DNA of 64,000 nt, from the NCBI RefSeq assembly GCF_016863555.1, contig NZ_BOPC01000014.1, positions 1 to 64,000 of the forward strand. The letters are read 5' to 3'. Position 1 is the stretch's first letter, and every line of letters begins with the position of its first letter. The DNA is from Micromonospora qiuiae (GTDB taxonomy: Bacteria; Actinomycetota; Actinomycetes; Mycobacteriales; Micromonosporaceae). Shown here in pieces: positions 9,684 through 18,647 of this stretch. The notes below the pieces were generated by a model, which had not been told where the DNA came from, did no database searches, and saw only the letters and a program-made list of their open reading frames with translations. A program made the translations under genes and the position numbers.

Positions 9684-10808
9684 GTGCGCACCACCCCGCC
9701 TGAGCGCCCGGCTCCCCGTACGACCGCTGCCGCCTGGACGGCCACGGCGCGGGACCCCGCCGCGGCCCGGAGCGGGGCGGGGCTGTCGGCCACTTTCGGT
9801 GCTGCCGGCGTACGGCGCGGTGGCGTCGCGGCGGCCGGCGCAGCCCTGGCGCTGCTGTTGGGCGGGTGCGGCTCCCCCTCGGCGCCACGGGTGGCCGAGG
9901 CGGCCGGTTCCGCGCCGCTGCCCTCCCCGCCGTCGGTGTTCTACGTCGACCCCGCGAACCCGGCAGAAGCGGAGGCGGAGCGGCGTGCGGCGCGCGGCGA
10001 AACGGCCGACGCGGAGGCGTTGCGGGCGATCGGCAGCCGGCCGAGCGCGAAGTGGCTCACCGGCGGCCCGGCCCGCGACGAGGTCGATGCCTTTCTGGGG
10101 CAGGCCGCGATCGCCGGCCAGATCCCGGTGCTGGTGGTGCACAACGTGCCGCAGCGGGACTGTGGCCGGAAGGGCCGAGGCGGGGCCGGCACCGGCAGCG
10201 AGTACCAGTCCTGGATTCGCGATGTTGCCGCCGGCATCGCCGGCCGCCCGGTGATCGTCGTTCTCGAACCAGGCGCACTGCCGGACGCGGTGGCTGGCTG
10301 TGTCCGCGACTCCGCCGGCCGGCTCGCGCTGCTGCGCGACGCGGTCGCCGTACTGGCCAGCACCGGTACCGCCCGGGTCTACCTCGATGCGGGCCATCCG
10401 GGCTGGATCTCCAATGTCGACGGTCTGGCGACGGCGTTGCGTCAGGCCGGGGTGGCCGAGGCCGATGGCTTCGCGCTCAACGTGGCGAACTTTTTCCGCA
10501 CCGAGGACAACGTTGCCTACGGGCACCGGATCTCCGACGCGCTCGGCGGCGCCACGACCTTCGTGATCGACACCAGCCGCAACGGCAACGGCCCGTACCC
10601 GGCGGACCGGGTCAAGGGGGCGCCGAGCTGGTGCAACCCGCCCGGCCGGGCGATCGGTGAGGACCCGACGACCGACACCGGCCTGGACCGGGTGGACGCT
10701 CTGCTCTGGATCAAGTTCCCCGGCGAGTCCGACGGCGACTGCCGCCCCGGCGAGCCGTCCAGCGGCGGCTTCTGGCCCGAGTACGCCATCTCTCTGGCCC
10801 GCCCCTGA
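9684..10808 (+). CDS. GH6-family lipoprotein lacking the canonical catalytic acid
   Basis: 374 aa from GTG 9684. An Arg-rich N-terminus and hydrophobic helix end in a lipobox, LLLGGC (Cys62), so the protein should be lipid-anchored outside the cell. GH6 (cellobiohydrolase/endoglucanase) landmarks are clear: VPQRDCG (Asp159 matches Trichoderma Cel6A Asp175), YLDAGHPGW, IDTSRNG with WCNPPGRAIG, and FPGESDG. The motif that normally reads EPD, where Asp is the proton donor, reads LEPGALPD here, with Gly197. The protein may be a glycan-binding pseudoenzyme or use another acid. It converges on the deacetylase-synthase gene and recalls the Streptomyces CslA/CslZ pairing of a glycan synthase and a GH6 lipoprotein. 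Confidence 0.85.
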   Translation: MRTTPPERPAPRTTAAAWTATARDPAAARSGAGLSATFGAAGVRRGGVAAAGAALALLLGGCGSPSAPRVAEAAGSAPLPSPPSVFYVDPANPAEAEAERRAARGETADAEALRAIGSRPSAKWLTGGPARDEVDAFLGQAAIAGQIPVLVVHNVPQRDCGRKGRGGAGTGSEYQSWIRDVAAGIAGRPVIVVLEPGALPDAVAGCVRDSAGRLALLRDAVAVLASTGTARVYLDAGHPGWISNVDGLATALRQAGVAEADGFALNVANFFRTEDNVAYGHRISDALGGATTFVIDTSRNGNGPYPADRVKGAPSWCNPPGRAIGEDPTTDTGLDRVDALLWIKFPGESDGDCRPGEPSSGGFWPEYAISLARP

Positions 10809-10815
10809 CCCCTCG

Positions 10816-10841
10816 CGTGGGCAGGTCGGGCGGCGCCCACG
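10816..10841. terminator. Short hairpin between convergent genes
   Basis: CGTGGGC (10816-10822) pairs with GCCCACG (10835-10841) in the 33-bp gap between the GH6 gene and the oppositely oriented synthase gene. It could terminate both transcripts, but the stem is only 7 bp. Confidence 0.4.
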
Positions 10842-13034
10842 TCAGCTCGGGGCCGAAGCAGAGGGCTGAGAGGGGGTGGGGGTCAGGCCGGTACGGCGGA
10901 GTTTCTGCCAGCCCAGGCGGCCACCGGTCAGGGCGGTGACCATCGACTGGATCATCACCAGGTACATCAACTGGCGGTACGCGAACTGCTGCAACGGCAG
11001 CACCCACAGCACGCCCAGCTTTTCCCGGTCGAGCCGGAACGCCACCGCTGCGGTCAGCATCTGCAAGCCCAGCATGACCAGCCAGGCCACCGCCGTCGCG
11101 GTCCGGTCGAGGAAGAACAGCCCATACAGCGCGAGCAGGTCGATCACCGGCGCCAGCAACGGTAGGAGCACCCCGAACAGGCTGAGGAAGAGCAGACAGC
11201 GGCGGGTGAACCGGCCCGAGGCGCCGCCGTCGGTCAGCGACCGGCGGTGCTTCCACATCGCCTGCATGGTCCCGTAGCTCCACCGGTACCGCTGCTTCCA
11301 CAGCTGTCCCAGGGTGGTCGGCGCCTCGGTCCACGCCCGCGCCGTCTCCTCGTAGACCACGTTCCAGCCGGCCCGCCCGATGGCCATGGTGATGTCGGTG
11401 TCCTCGGCCAGCGTGTCGTCGGTCATCCCGCCGGCGTACGTCAGCGCCTGCCGCCGGAACGCACCGATCGCCCCGGGCACGGTGGACATGCAGCGCAGCG
11501 ACTCGTAGAGCCGGCGGTCGAGGTTGAAGCCGATGACGTACTCGATGTGCTGCCACTTGGCGATCAGGCTGTCGCGGTTGCCCACCTTGACGTTGCCGGC
11601 GACTGCGCCCACCTGCGGGTCCGCGAACGGCTGGACCAGTCGCCGCACCGAGTCCCGCTCGAACACGGTGTCACCGTCGACCATCACGATCAGCTCGTGT
11701 CGGGCCAGGGCCACCCCGGTGTTCAGCGCGCTCGGCTTGCCGCCGTTGGGCTTGCGGACGACCCGTACGTTGGGCAGCCCGAGCCCTTCGGCGATCTCCG
11801 CCGTCCCGTCGGTGGAGCCGTCGTCGACGACGATCACCTCGATCCCGCCTGGGTGATCGCCGCCGGCGAGGGAGCGGACCGCAGCGGCGATCCCCTCCTT
11901 CTCGTTGTACGCGGGCACGATCACCGACACCGGTTCGGTCACCGGCGGCCCCCATGCCCAGTCCTTGGCGCGACGTCGGCGGGCGTGCCGACCGGCGAGC
12001 ACGAACAGCAGGACGGTCCGCCCCACGGTGAGCACGCCCACCGCGACGAAGATCCACCCGAGCAGGCCCAGCGTCCGGTCCGCGCCCTGCACCGCCCAGA
12101 TCAGCATCCGGCCGCGCCAGCGCTCGTCCGGGCCGGCCGCCAGGCCGGATTCCACCCGGTGGTCGACGCCGGCCTCGGCGAGGGCGAGGTTCAGCCCCTC
12201 GGTCACCGTGACGAACCGGTAGCCGCGTTCCTTCATCAGCGGGATGAACCGGTCGAGGGCCGCGACGGTCTCGGCCCGGTCGCCGCCCGCGTCGTGCCAG
12301 AGCGTGATGGCGCCCGAGTACCCCGAAGGTGTCACGTTGGCGAGGATCTGATCCACCCCGGGCAGCGCCCAGTCCCGGCTGTCGGTGTCGTTGAGCACGT
12401 TCAGGTAGCCCAGGTCGCCGGCGTGGTTGAACACCGGCCAGTCCAGGTCGTCGATGGACGCCGCGTACGAGGAGTACGGGAACCGGATCAACGAGGTACG
12501 TACCCCGGCGGCACTGGCGATCACCAACTGGGTCTGGTCGTACTCCAACCGGCGCCGCCACCCGGGCAGGACGGTCAGGTCCGGGTGGGTGAAGGTGTGT
12601 ACGCCGATCTCGTGGCCGTCGGCGGCCAACTCCCTGACCAGTTCGGGATGGCGAGCCACCTGCGAACCGACCACGAAGAAGGTCGCCGGGACCCGGTGGG
12701 CGTCCAGCACCCGTCGGACCTCCGGGGTCCACACCGGATCGGGTCCGTCGTCGAAGGTGAGCGCGATGGTGCGTGGCGGCAACCGGTACGAGCGGTGCTG
12801 CCCGTCCGTGATGCTGATGATCGGGCCACCGGTCGTCACGGAGTCGGGCACCTCGTGCTGCCCGCCTTGGACCTGCCGGCGGTCCGGGGCGAACGACGCG
12901 TTGGCGTACGCGCCGACCATGAGCACGCCGACCAGTACCGCGCCGAGCACGCCGAGCAGGGTCCAGCTCGGTGGCGGTACGACGCGACGGCCCCGCCGAC
13001 CCCGGCGGGGTGGCTGCCGCGACGGCTCAGCCAT
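10842..13034 (-). CDS. Polysaccharide deacetylase-glycosyltransferase 2 fusion
   Basis: 730 aa. An Arg-rich cytoplasmic N-terminus and one helix (about 25-45) precede an extracytoplasmic NodB deacetylase domain with TFDDGPDP (Asp95/96) and the metal-binding motif HTFTHP (His146, His150). After another helix at about 325-345 comes a processive GT2 domain with VIVPAYNE, VDDGSTDG, the DGD metal motif, EDTD and the QRYRW motif typical of chitin, cellulose and hyaluronan synthases. Further membrane helices close the protein. One polypeptide could thus polymerise, export and de-N-acetylate a beta-glycan, with a GlcNAc polymer the likeliest product. ATG 13034 overlaps the preceding gene's end by 8 bp. 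Confidence 0.9.
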   Translation of the reverse strand: MAEPSRQPPRRGRRGRRVVPPPSWTLLGVLGAVLVGVLMVGAYANASFAPDRRQVQGGQHEVPDSVTTGGPIISITDGQHRSYRLPPRTIALTFDDGPDPVWTPEVRRVLDAHRVPATFFVVGSQVARHPELVRELAADGHEIGVHTFTHPDLTVLPGWRRRLEYDQTQLVIASAAGVRTSLIRFPYSSYAASIDDLDWPVFNHAGDLGYLNVLNDTDSRDWALPGVDQILANVTPSGYSGAITLWHDAGGDRAETVAALDRFIPLMKERGYRFVTVTEGLNLALAEAGVDHRVESGLAAGPDERWRGRMLIWAVQGADRTLGLLGWIFVAVGVLTVGRTVLLFVLAGRHARRRRAKDWAWGPPVTEPVSVIVPAYNEKEGIAAAVRSLAGGDHPGGIEVIVVDDGSTDGTAEIAEGLGLPNVRVVRKPNGGKPSALNTGVALARHELIVMVDGDTVFERDSVRRLVQPFADPQVGAVAGNVKVGNRDSLIAKWQHIEYVIGFNLDRRLYESLRCMSTVPGAIGAFRRQALTYAGGMTDDTLAEDTDITMAIGRAGWNVVYEETARAWTEAPTTLGQLWKQRYRWSYGTMQAMWKHRRSLTDGGASGRFTRRCLLFLSLFGVLLPLLAPVIDLLALYGLFFLDRTATAVAWLVMLGLQMLTAAVAFRLDREKLGVLWVLPLQQFAYRQLMYLVMIQSMVTALTGGRLGWQKLRRTGLTPTPSQPSASAPS

Positions 13035-13686
13035 CGACACGGGCAGCAGCGCCTGCACCGGCCGGCGGATCGATGGTCGGGGGCGGCTCGACGGTCGGTT
13101 CGACGCCGGGTGTCGTCGGCGGAGCGGTCGGCCGTGGCGTACGGGGCCCAGCCGGCGACGACGGGCCCCGGCTGGGTGCCCTCGAGGTGGCCGGGGTCGA
13201 CGGGGCGCGCGAGGGCGTGACCGACGTGCGGGTGGTCGTGGCGGCGGTCGGCGTGGCCGGTGCGGTCGTCGGGGGTGCCTCGGCGGCGGGCAGCGTGGGC
13301 GCGGGAGGAGGCTGCCAGGGCTGCTGGGTCGGCTCCACGAAGGGCAGCACCGGCCTGGCGTTGACCGGAGCGCCGGCGAAGCTCGCCACGACCAGTCCGG
13401 TGTAGAGCAACCCGACCAGCCCCAGGCCGTACGCGATCCACCGCAGCCAGGAGCGGCGTCGACCGGTGGGGTCGACGAAGACGGGCGGGGGTTCGGGCAC
13501 CGCTGCCATCACGGTGGTGGGGCTGTCGACCCGTACCAGCATCACGGTCGGTGCGTCCACGGCCGGCGGCGCCACCCTCGCGGCCGGCACGGCAGGCTGC
13601 ACGACCGTCGCGTCCTGTCCCGCCAGCTGCCAGCCCTTCAGCGCGTTGGCTTCCGCATCGACGCCGGCCAGGCGGTCCCCTTTCAT
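13027..13686 (-). CDS. Single-pass membrane protein with Pro/Thr-rich outer domain
   Basis: 219 aa. An 80-residue cytoplasmic region precedes one helix (about 83-105). The remaining 115 residues are almost entirely Pro, Thr, Ala and Ser, a low-complexity stalk likely to span or contact the cell wall. No enzyme motif is seen. It overlaps the deacetylase-synthase gene by 8 bp and so is the first gene of that operon. It may anchor or regulate the glycan synthase; this is inference from position. Confidence 0.75.
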   Translation of the reverse strand: MKGDRLAGVDAEANALKGWQLAGQDATVVQPAVPAARVAPPAVDAPTVMLVRVDSPTTVMAAVPEPPPVFVDPTGRRRSWLRWIAYGLGLVGLLYTGLVVASFAGAPVNARPVLPFVEPTQQPWQPPPAPTLPAAEAPPTTAPATPTAATTTRTSVTPSRAPSTPATSRAPSRGPSSPAGPRTPRPTAPPTTPGVEPTVEPPPTIDPPAGAGAAARVDG

Positions 13687-14098
13687 GGGGCCGCAGTCTA
13701 GAAGCGAGCATTCCTCGACCTGTCGGCGGCACCTCGGCTTGGGACGCAAATTGCATCCGGCAATCGTCCGACCAGAGCCGCAGTGACCGGATCGCTGCGG
13801 ACGGCGACGGTCGGGTCGGCCGGTAGGTGGCACCCGAGGGCACCCGTCCCGCACCCCCTGCCCGAATCCCGCCACCGCCGGATCGAAAGCCCCGGCCGCG
13901 ATCCGGCCGGCGGAGGCTTGGCCGTCCGGACCGCTGTAACGACCCTGGTCGGACGGCCCGAAATAAAGATCCTCTCGGTGGAGGGGCAGGTCGGCGGTCC
14001 GGCCACTCGGCCCGCCCGTCCGGGCGACCGGATGGCCCGCGTACGGTGGCGCCGAGGGCCCGGGCGAGATCCTCCGATATCCGGGTAGCGTGAGTGCC
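13687..14098. other. Divergent intergenic region, no gene seen
   Basis: About 410 bp between the glycan operon (minus) and pta (plus). Open frames here have no recognisable products or start signals. A short palindrome GCAAATTGC lies at 13746-13754 in the AT-richer part nearer the glycan operon. A TAGCGT hexamer at 14086-14091 sits 7 nt before the pta start and is a likely leaderless -10 element. Confidence 0.6.
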
Positions 14099-16195
14099 GT
14101 GGCCCGCAGCGTGTACCTGACCAGCGTCGGCTCGGGCGGGGGGAAATCCACTGTCGCCCTCGGACTGGCCGAGCTGCTGTCCCGGCAGGTCGGCCGGATC
14201 GGAGTGTTCCGGCCGCTGGTCGCGCCGGGCCCGCCCGACCCGATCCTCGCCCTGCTCACCGAGCGCTATCGGGTCGACCTGCCGGTCACGGAGCTGCACG
14301 GCACCACCTACGCCAAGGCAACCGCCCTGGTCGCCGACGGCCGCCGGGAGGAGCTGATCTCCCGGATCGTGGAACGCTACCGGGAGGTGGAGCGGCAGTT
14401 CCCGGCGATGGTCGTGGTGGGCAGCGACTTCGCCGGCGCCGGTGCCGGTGACGGCCCCCGGGAGCTGGCCTTCAACGCCCGGCTCGCCATCGAGTTCGGC
14501 AGCGTCGTGGTGCCCGTGGTGGACGGGTTCGAGCAGTCGCCCGACACGATCACCGCCGCCGCCCGGGGTGCCTACCACGACGTGGCCGACCTCGGCGCGA
14601 CCGTGCTCGCAGTGCTCGCCAACCGGGTTCCGGGTGCCATGGCGATGCCCCGGTTGGCGGTCCCCGCGTACGCGATCCCGGAGGTGCCGAGCGTGTCGGC
14701 ACCGACGGTGGCCGAGGTGGCGGCGGCGCTCGACGCCACCCTGCTGGCTGGTGACGAGACCGCGCTCGGCCGGGACGTGCTCGACTACGTGGTCGGCGCG
14801 GCCCACGTGCCGACCCTGCTGGACCACCTGACCGAGGGCGCGCTACTGATCATGCCCGGCGACCGGGACGATCTGCTGGTGGCGGCAGCCGCAGCGCACG
14901 TCGCCGGTCAGGTGTCCCTGGCCGGGCTGGTGCTCACCCTGGGGGTGCCGCCCGACCCCCGGGCGATGCGGCTGGTGGCGGCGCTGAACGCCCGGCTCGC
15001 GGTGCTCTCGGTGAACAGCGACAGCTACCATACGGTGGCCGCGTCGAGCCGGATCGAGGGCCGGCCCAGCGCCGGCAACCCGCGCAAGGTGGAGGCCGCT
15101 CTCGGCGCCTTCGAGGCACACGTCGACACGGCCGAGTTGGCCGGCCGGCTGCGGGTCAGCCGCTCCGAGCGGGTCACCCCGTTGATGTTCGAGTACGACC
15201 TGATCGACCGGGCCCGGACGCGACGCCGGCACCTGGTGCTGCCGGAGGGGACCGAGCCACGGGTCCTGCGTGCCACGGAAATCCTGCTGCGCCGGGGCGT
15301 GGCCGAGCTGACCCTGCTCGGCCGTCCCGAGGAGGTCGCCCGGGGTGCCCGGGAGTTGGGCGTCGACATCGGTGCGGCCCGGGTGGTGGACCCGGCGACC
15401 AGCCCGTGGCGCGAGGAGTTCGCCGAGGCGTACGCGAAGTTGCGCGCGCACCGGGGCGTCACCGTCGAACTGGCGTACGACATCGTGGCGCAGCCGAACT
15501 ACTTCGGCACGATGATGGTGTCAGCCGGCCACGCCGACGGCATGGTTTCCGGCGCCACCCACACCACCGCGGCGACCATCCGCCCCGCGTTCGAGATCGT
15601 CAAGACCGTGCCGGAGGTCTCCGTCGCCTCCAGCGTCTTCTTCATGCTGCTCGCCGACCGGGTGCTGGTGTACGGCGACTGCGCGGTCAACCGCGACCCG
15701 GATGCCGCCCAGCTCGCCGACATCGCGATCTCCTCGGCCGACACCGCGGCCCGGTTCGGCATCGAACCTCGGGTGGCGATGTTGTCGTACTCGACCGGTA
15801 GCTCCGGCGCGGGCGCGGACGTGGAGAAGGTCGCGGCGGCGACCGCCCTGGTCCGCCAGCGCCGGCCCGAGCTGGCCGTGGAGGGACCGATTCAGTACGA
15901 CGCGGCGATCGACCCGGCCGTGGCGGCGACGAAGCTGCCCGGCAGCACGGTCGCCGGCAGCGCCACGGTCTTCATCTTTCCGGACCTGAACACCGGCAAC
16001 AACACCTACAAGGCGGTCCAGCGCTCGGCCGGGGCGGTGGCCGTGGGGCCGGTGATGCAGGGCCTGCGCCGGCCGGTGAACGACCTTTCCCGAGGAGCTA
16101 CCGTGCCGGACATCGTGAACACCGTGGCGATCACCGCCATCCAGGCCGCCGCGCTCGCCGATGCACCGGCCACGACCGACCAGGCGCTCTCGTGA
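14099..16195 (+). CDS. pta: Phosphate acetyltransferase, long form with P-loop/DRTGG N-terminus
   Basis: 698 aa. The N-terminal P-loop domain (SVGSGGGKST) and central DRTGG-type region are those of the long Pta class. The catalytic PTA/PTB domain begins around residue 365 with LVLPEGTEPRVLRATEILL. It interconverts acetyl-CoA and acetyl phosphate. GTG 14099 is preferred over GTG 14090 because TAGCGT ends 7 nt before it, which suggests a leaderless transcript, and because the resulting MARSVYLTSVG matches family starts. The stop overlaps the ackA GTG as GTGA. Confidence 0.95.
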   Translation: MARSVYLTSVGSGGGKSTVALGLAELLSRQVGRIGVFRPLVAPGPPDPILALLTERYRVDLPVTELHGTTYAKATALVADGRREELISRIVERYREVERQFPAMVVVGSDFAGAGAGDGPRELAFNARLAIEFGSVVVPVVDGFEQSPDTITAAARGAYHDVADLGATVLAVLANRVPGAMAMPRLAVPAYAIPEVPSVSAPTVAEVAAALDATLLAGDETALGRDVLDYVVGAAHVPTLLDHLTEGALLIMPGDRDDLLVAAAAAHVAGQVSLAGLVLTLGVPPDPRAMRLVAALNARLAVLSVNSDSYHTVAASSRIEGRPSAGNPRKVEAALGAFEAHVDTAELAGRLRVSRSERVTPLMFEYDLIDRARTRRRHLVLPEGTEPRVLRATEILLRRGVAELTLLGRPEEVARGARELGVDIGAARVVDPATSPWREEFAEAYAKLRAHRGVTVELAYDIVAQPNYFGTMMVSAGHADGMVSGATHTTAATIRPAFEIVKTVPEVSVASSVFFMLLADRVLVYGDCAVNRDPDAAQLADIAISSADTAARFGIEPRVAMLSYSTGSSGAGADVEKVAAATALVRQRRPELAVEGPIQYDAAIDPAVAATKLPGSTVAGSATVFIFPDLNTGNNTYKAVQRSAGAVAVGPVMQGLRRPVNDLSRGATVPDIVNTVAITAIQAAALADAPATTDQALS

Positions 16196-17310
16196 GCAAG
16201 GTACTCGTACTCAACAGCGGCTCGTCCTCGGTGAAGTACCGGCTCTACGACGGGGAACACGTGCTCGACCGGGGCATCGTGGAGCGGATCGGTGAACCGG
16301 GCGGTGGCCCGGGCGACCACGCCGCCGCGATCCGGCAGATCCTGGCCGGACTGGACCTGACCCGGCTGGCCGCCGTGGGTCACCGCGTGGTGCACGGCGG
16401 TCGACGGTTCACCGCGCCGACGCTGGTGGACGACGCGGTGCTGGCCGCCATCGCCGACCTGATACCGCTCGCTCCGCTGCACAATCCCGCCAACCTCACC
16501 GGCATCGCGGTGGCCCGCGAGGCGCTGCCCGCAGTGCCGCAGGTCGCCGTCTTCGACACGGCGTTCCATCACACGCTGCCCGATTCCACCGCGACCTACG
16601 CGATCGACCAGGAGGTCGCGCAGCGTTACGGCATCCGACGGTACGGCTTCCACGGCACCTCGCACGCGTACGTCTCCCGGCGCACCGCCGACCTGCTCGG
16701 CCGCCCGTACGCCGAGGTCAACACCATCAGTCTGCACCTGGGCAACGGCGCCAGCGCCTGCGCGGTCGCCGGTGGACGCAGCGTCGCCACCTCGATGGGG
16801 ATGTCCCCGCTGGAGGGGCTGGTGATGGGGACCCGCAGCGGCGACCTGGATCCGGCCATCGTGTTCCACCTACGCCGGGAGGGCGGGCTGGGCGTCGACG
16901 AGATCGACGACCTGCTCAACCACCGCAGTGGCCTGCTCGGGCTGACCGGCGTCAACGACATGCGCGAGGTGCTGGCCCGGCGGGCGGCCGGGGACCAGGC
17001 GGCGACGCTCGCCTTCGACGTCTACTGCCGGCGGATCACCAGCTACGTGGGTGCCTACTACGCCCTGCTCGGTCGGGTGGACGCGGTCGCCTTCACGGCC
17101 GGCGTCGGCGAGCACGCGGCACCGGTACGCGCGGCCGCGCTGGCCGGTCTCGGCCGGCTGGGCATCACCGTCGACCCGCAGCGCAACGCGGGCAGCGGCG
17201 ACCGGCTCATCTCGCCGGACGACGCCGAGGTGGCGGTCTACGTCATCGGCACCGACGAGGAGCGGGAGATCGCCCGCGAGGCCAGAGCGGTGGCCGAAGC
17301 GGCCGGCTGA
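16192..17310 (+). CDS. ackA: Acetate kinase
   Basis: 372 aa. The nucleotide-binding opening is VLNSGSSSVKYRLYD. Other family motifs are GHRVVHGG, FDTAFHHTLP, RYGFHGTSHAYV, HLGNGAS, GTRSGDLDP and FTAGVGEH. It makes ATP and acetate from acetyl phosphate, completing the overflow pathway with Pta. GTG 16192 overlaps the pta stop by 4 nt, ensuring coupled translation. Confidence 0.97.
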   Translation: MSKVLVLNSGSSSVKYRLYDGEHVLDRGIVERIGEPGGGPGDHAAAIRQILAGLDLTRLAAVGHRVVHGGRRFTAPTLVDDAVLAAIADLIPLAPLHNPANLTGIAVAREALPAVPQVAVFDTAFHHTLPDSTATYAIDQEVAQRYGIRRYGFHGTSHAYVSRRTADLLGRPYAEVNTISLHLGNGASACAVAGGRSVATSMGMSPLEGLVMGTRSGDLDPAIVFHLRREGGLGVDEIDDLLNHRSGLLGLTGVNDMREVLARRAAGDQAATLAFDVYCRRITSYVGAYYALLGRVDAVAFTAGVGEHAAPVRAAALAGLGRLGITVDPQRNAGSGDRLISPDDAEVAVYVIGTDEEREIAREARAVAEAAG

Positions 17311-17412
17311 GACCCCGCGCGCCACAGACCGGCGGGGCGCGTGCCCGAGCGGTGACGGGCAGCACCTGGGCAACCGGGCCCGGCGGGTGCGCGAGGGTCC
17401 TACCGTGATGCC

Positions 17413-18312
17413 GTGGGAATTCCACGGCGGCTCGTCGCGTCAGCGGTGGCCTTGCTGATGGCCTGGGTGAGCGGCTGCGCGCCGACCGGCGACCCGGCCG
17501 GTCAGGTCCCGCCGACCCGAAGGGCACCCCAACTGCAGTACGCGGTGGCCGTCCGGACGCTCGTCGTCGACCCCGGCTCGGCGCGCCCCCTGCCGGTGAC
17601 CCTCTGGTACCCGGCGCAGGGCAGCCGGGTGGCCGACGGCCGGTTCCCGGTGGTGCTCTACAGCCACGGCCTGGCCAGCCTGCCCGAGCTGCACTCCGGG
17701 CTGATCGCCCGGTGGGCCGCCGCCGGTTTCGTGGTGGCCGCTCCGGCGTACCCGCACACCCGGCGCGGCGCGGCCCGTTTCTCCCGGGCCGACGTACGCC
17801 ATCAGCCGGCCGACGGATGGCGGGTGATCCGGCACCTGGTCCAGCTCGACCGCCGGCGCGGTGACCCCCTCGCCGGCCATCTCGACGTGCAGCGGATGGC
17901 GGCGGCCGGTCACTCGGCGGGCGGCTTCACCACGGCGGGTATGTTCACCAGTGGGCACCCGGCCAGGCTGCGGGCCGGCATCGTGATCGCCGGCGGTGGA
18001 ATGGCGGGCAGCTTCGCGGGACCGTCCGCGCCCATGCTCTTCGTGCACGGCACCGCCGACTCGGTGGTGCCACTGAACGTCGGCCGGGCCGCCTACCACC
18101 GTACGCCCGGCCCCGCCTTCTTTTTCAGCCTGCCCGGCCAGGGGCACGGCGAGTACCTCATCCCCGGCCGGCCCGGATTCGCCCAGGTGCTCGGCGTTAC
18201 CACCGACTTCCTCCGGTGGACCCTCTACGGCGACCCGGAGGCCGCCCGTCGCCTTCCCACCCACACCCTGCTCCCCGACATCACCACCTTCGAGTCTCGC
18301 CCCGCCCGCTGA
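17413..18312 (+). CDS. Secreted lipoprotein alpha/beta-hydrolase
   Basis: 299 aa. The signal sequence ends in a lipobox (VSGC, about residue 22). The hydrolase fold has an oxyanion region near LYSHGLAS, nucleophile motif GHSAGG, acid region HGTADSVVPL and a catalytic His in GQGHGEYL. It resembles the platelet-activating-factor acetylhydrolase/dienelactone hydrolase group, so an ester substrate is likely but unidentified. TACCGT at 17401-17406 ends 6 nt before GTG 17413, suggesting a leaderless mRNA. A decayed relative lies about 170 bp downstream. Confidence 0.85.
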   Translation: MGIPRRLVASAVALLMAWVSGCAPTGDPAGQVPPTRRAPQLQYAVAVRTLVVDPGSARPLPVTLWYPAQGSRVADGRFPVVLYSHGLASLPELHSGLIARWAAAGFVVAAPAYPHTRRGAARFSRADVRHQPADGWRVIRHLVQLDRRRGDPLAGHLDVQRMAAAGHSAGGFTTAGMFTSGHPARLRAGIVIAGGGMAGSFAGPSAPMLFVHGTADSVVPLNVGRAAYHRTPGPAFFFSLPGQGHGEYLIPGRPGFAQVLGVTTDFLRWTLYGDPEAARRLPTHTLLPDITTFESRPAR

Positions 18313-18320
18313 CACCCCGC

Positions 18321-18388
18321 GATCTTGCACTTTCCGTCTCCACATTTCCCCTCAAAGGGGACTTTTCGCCGACCAGAACTGCAAGATC
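18321..18388. repeat. Palindromic intergenic element
   Basis: GATCTTGCA (18321-18329) and TGCAAGATC (18380-18388) form perfect 9-bp terminal inverted repeats around about 50 bp. The interior carries a second palindrome, CCCCTCAAAGGGG. The arrangement looks like a small REP- or MITE-like unit rather than a simple terminator. Confidence 0.6.
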
Positions 18389-18477
18389 GGCGCGGTGGGA
18401 TCGGCGGAGGACGGTCGCAGCGCGGGGCAGAATCGGAGCAGCGGCCGGGCTGGGTGGCCGGCCCGACGACTACGCTG

Positions 18478-18640
18478 AGCTGCTGACCCGCTGGGCAGCG
18501 GCCCGTTTCGTGGTGGCCGCCTTTCCGCACACCTAGCGGTCCAGCGACCGCACGGTGCTCGATGTGCTCAACCAGCCCGCCGACGTGTCGTACGCGCTGA
18601 CCCGGGTGCTCGCTTTTAACGCCCCGGCGCGCAGCGTGCA
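18478..18640 (+). pseudogene. Remnant of a second alpha/beta-hydrolase gene
   Basis: One frame gives LLTRWAAARFVVAAFPHT then a stop at about 18537, closely matching LIARWAAAGFVVAAPAYPHT of the intact hydrolase upstream. A few bases on, another frame reads VLNQPADVSYALTRVLAFN, which resembles the segment after the cap region in related lipases. The two pieces are out of frame, and the N-terminal, nucleophile and C-terminal parts are missing. This is a decayed duplicate or a degraded paralogue. Confidence 0.65.
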
Positions 18641-18647
18641 CCCGGGC

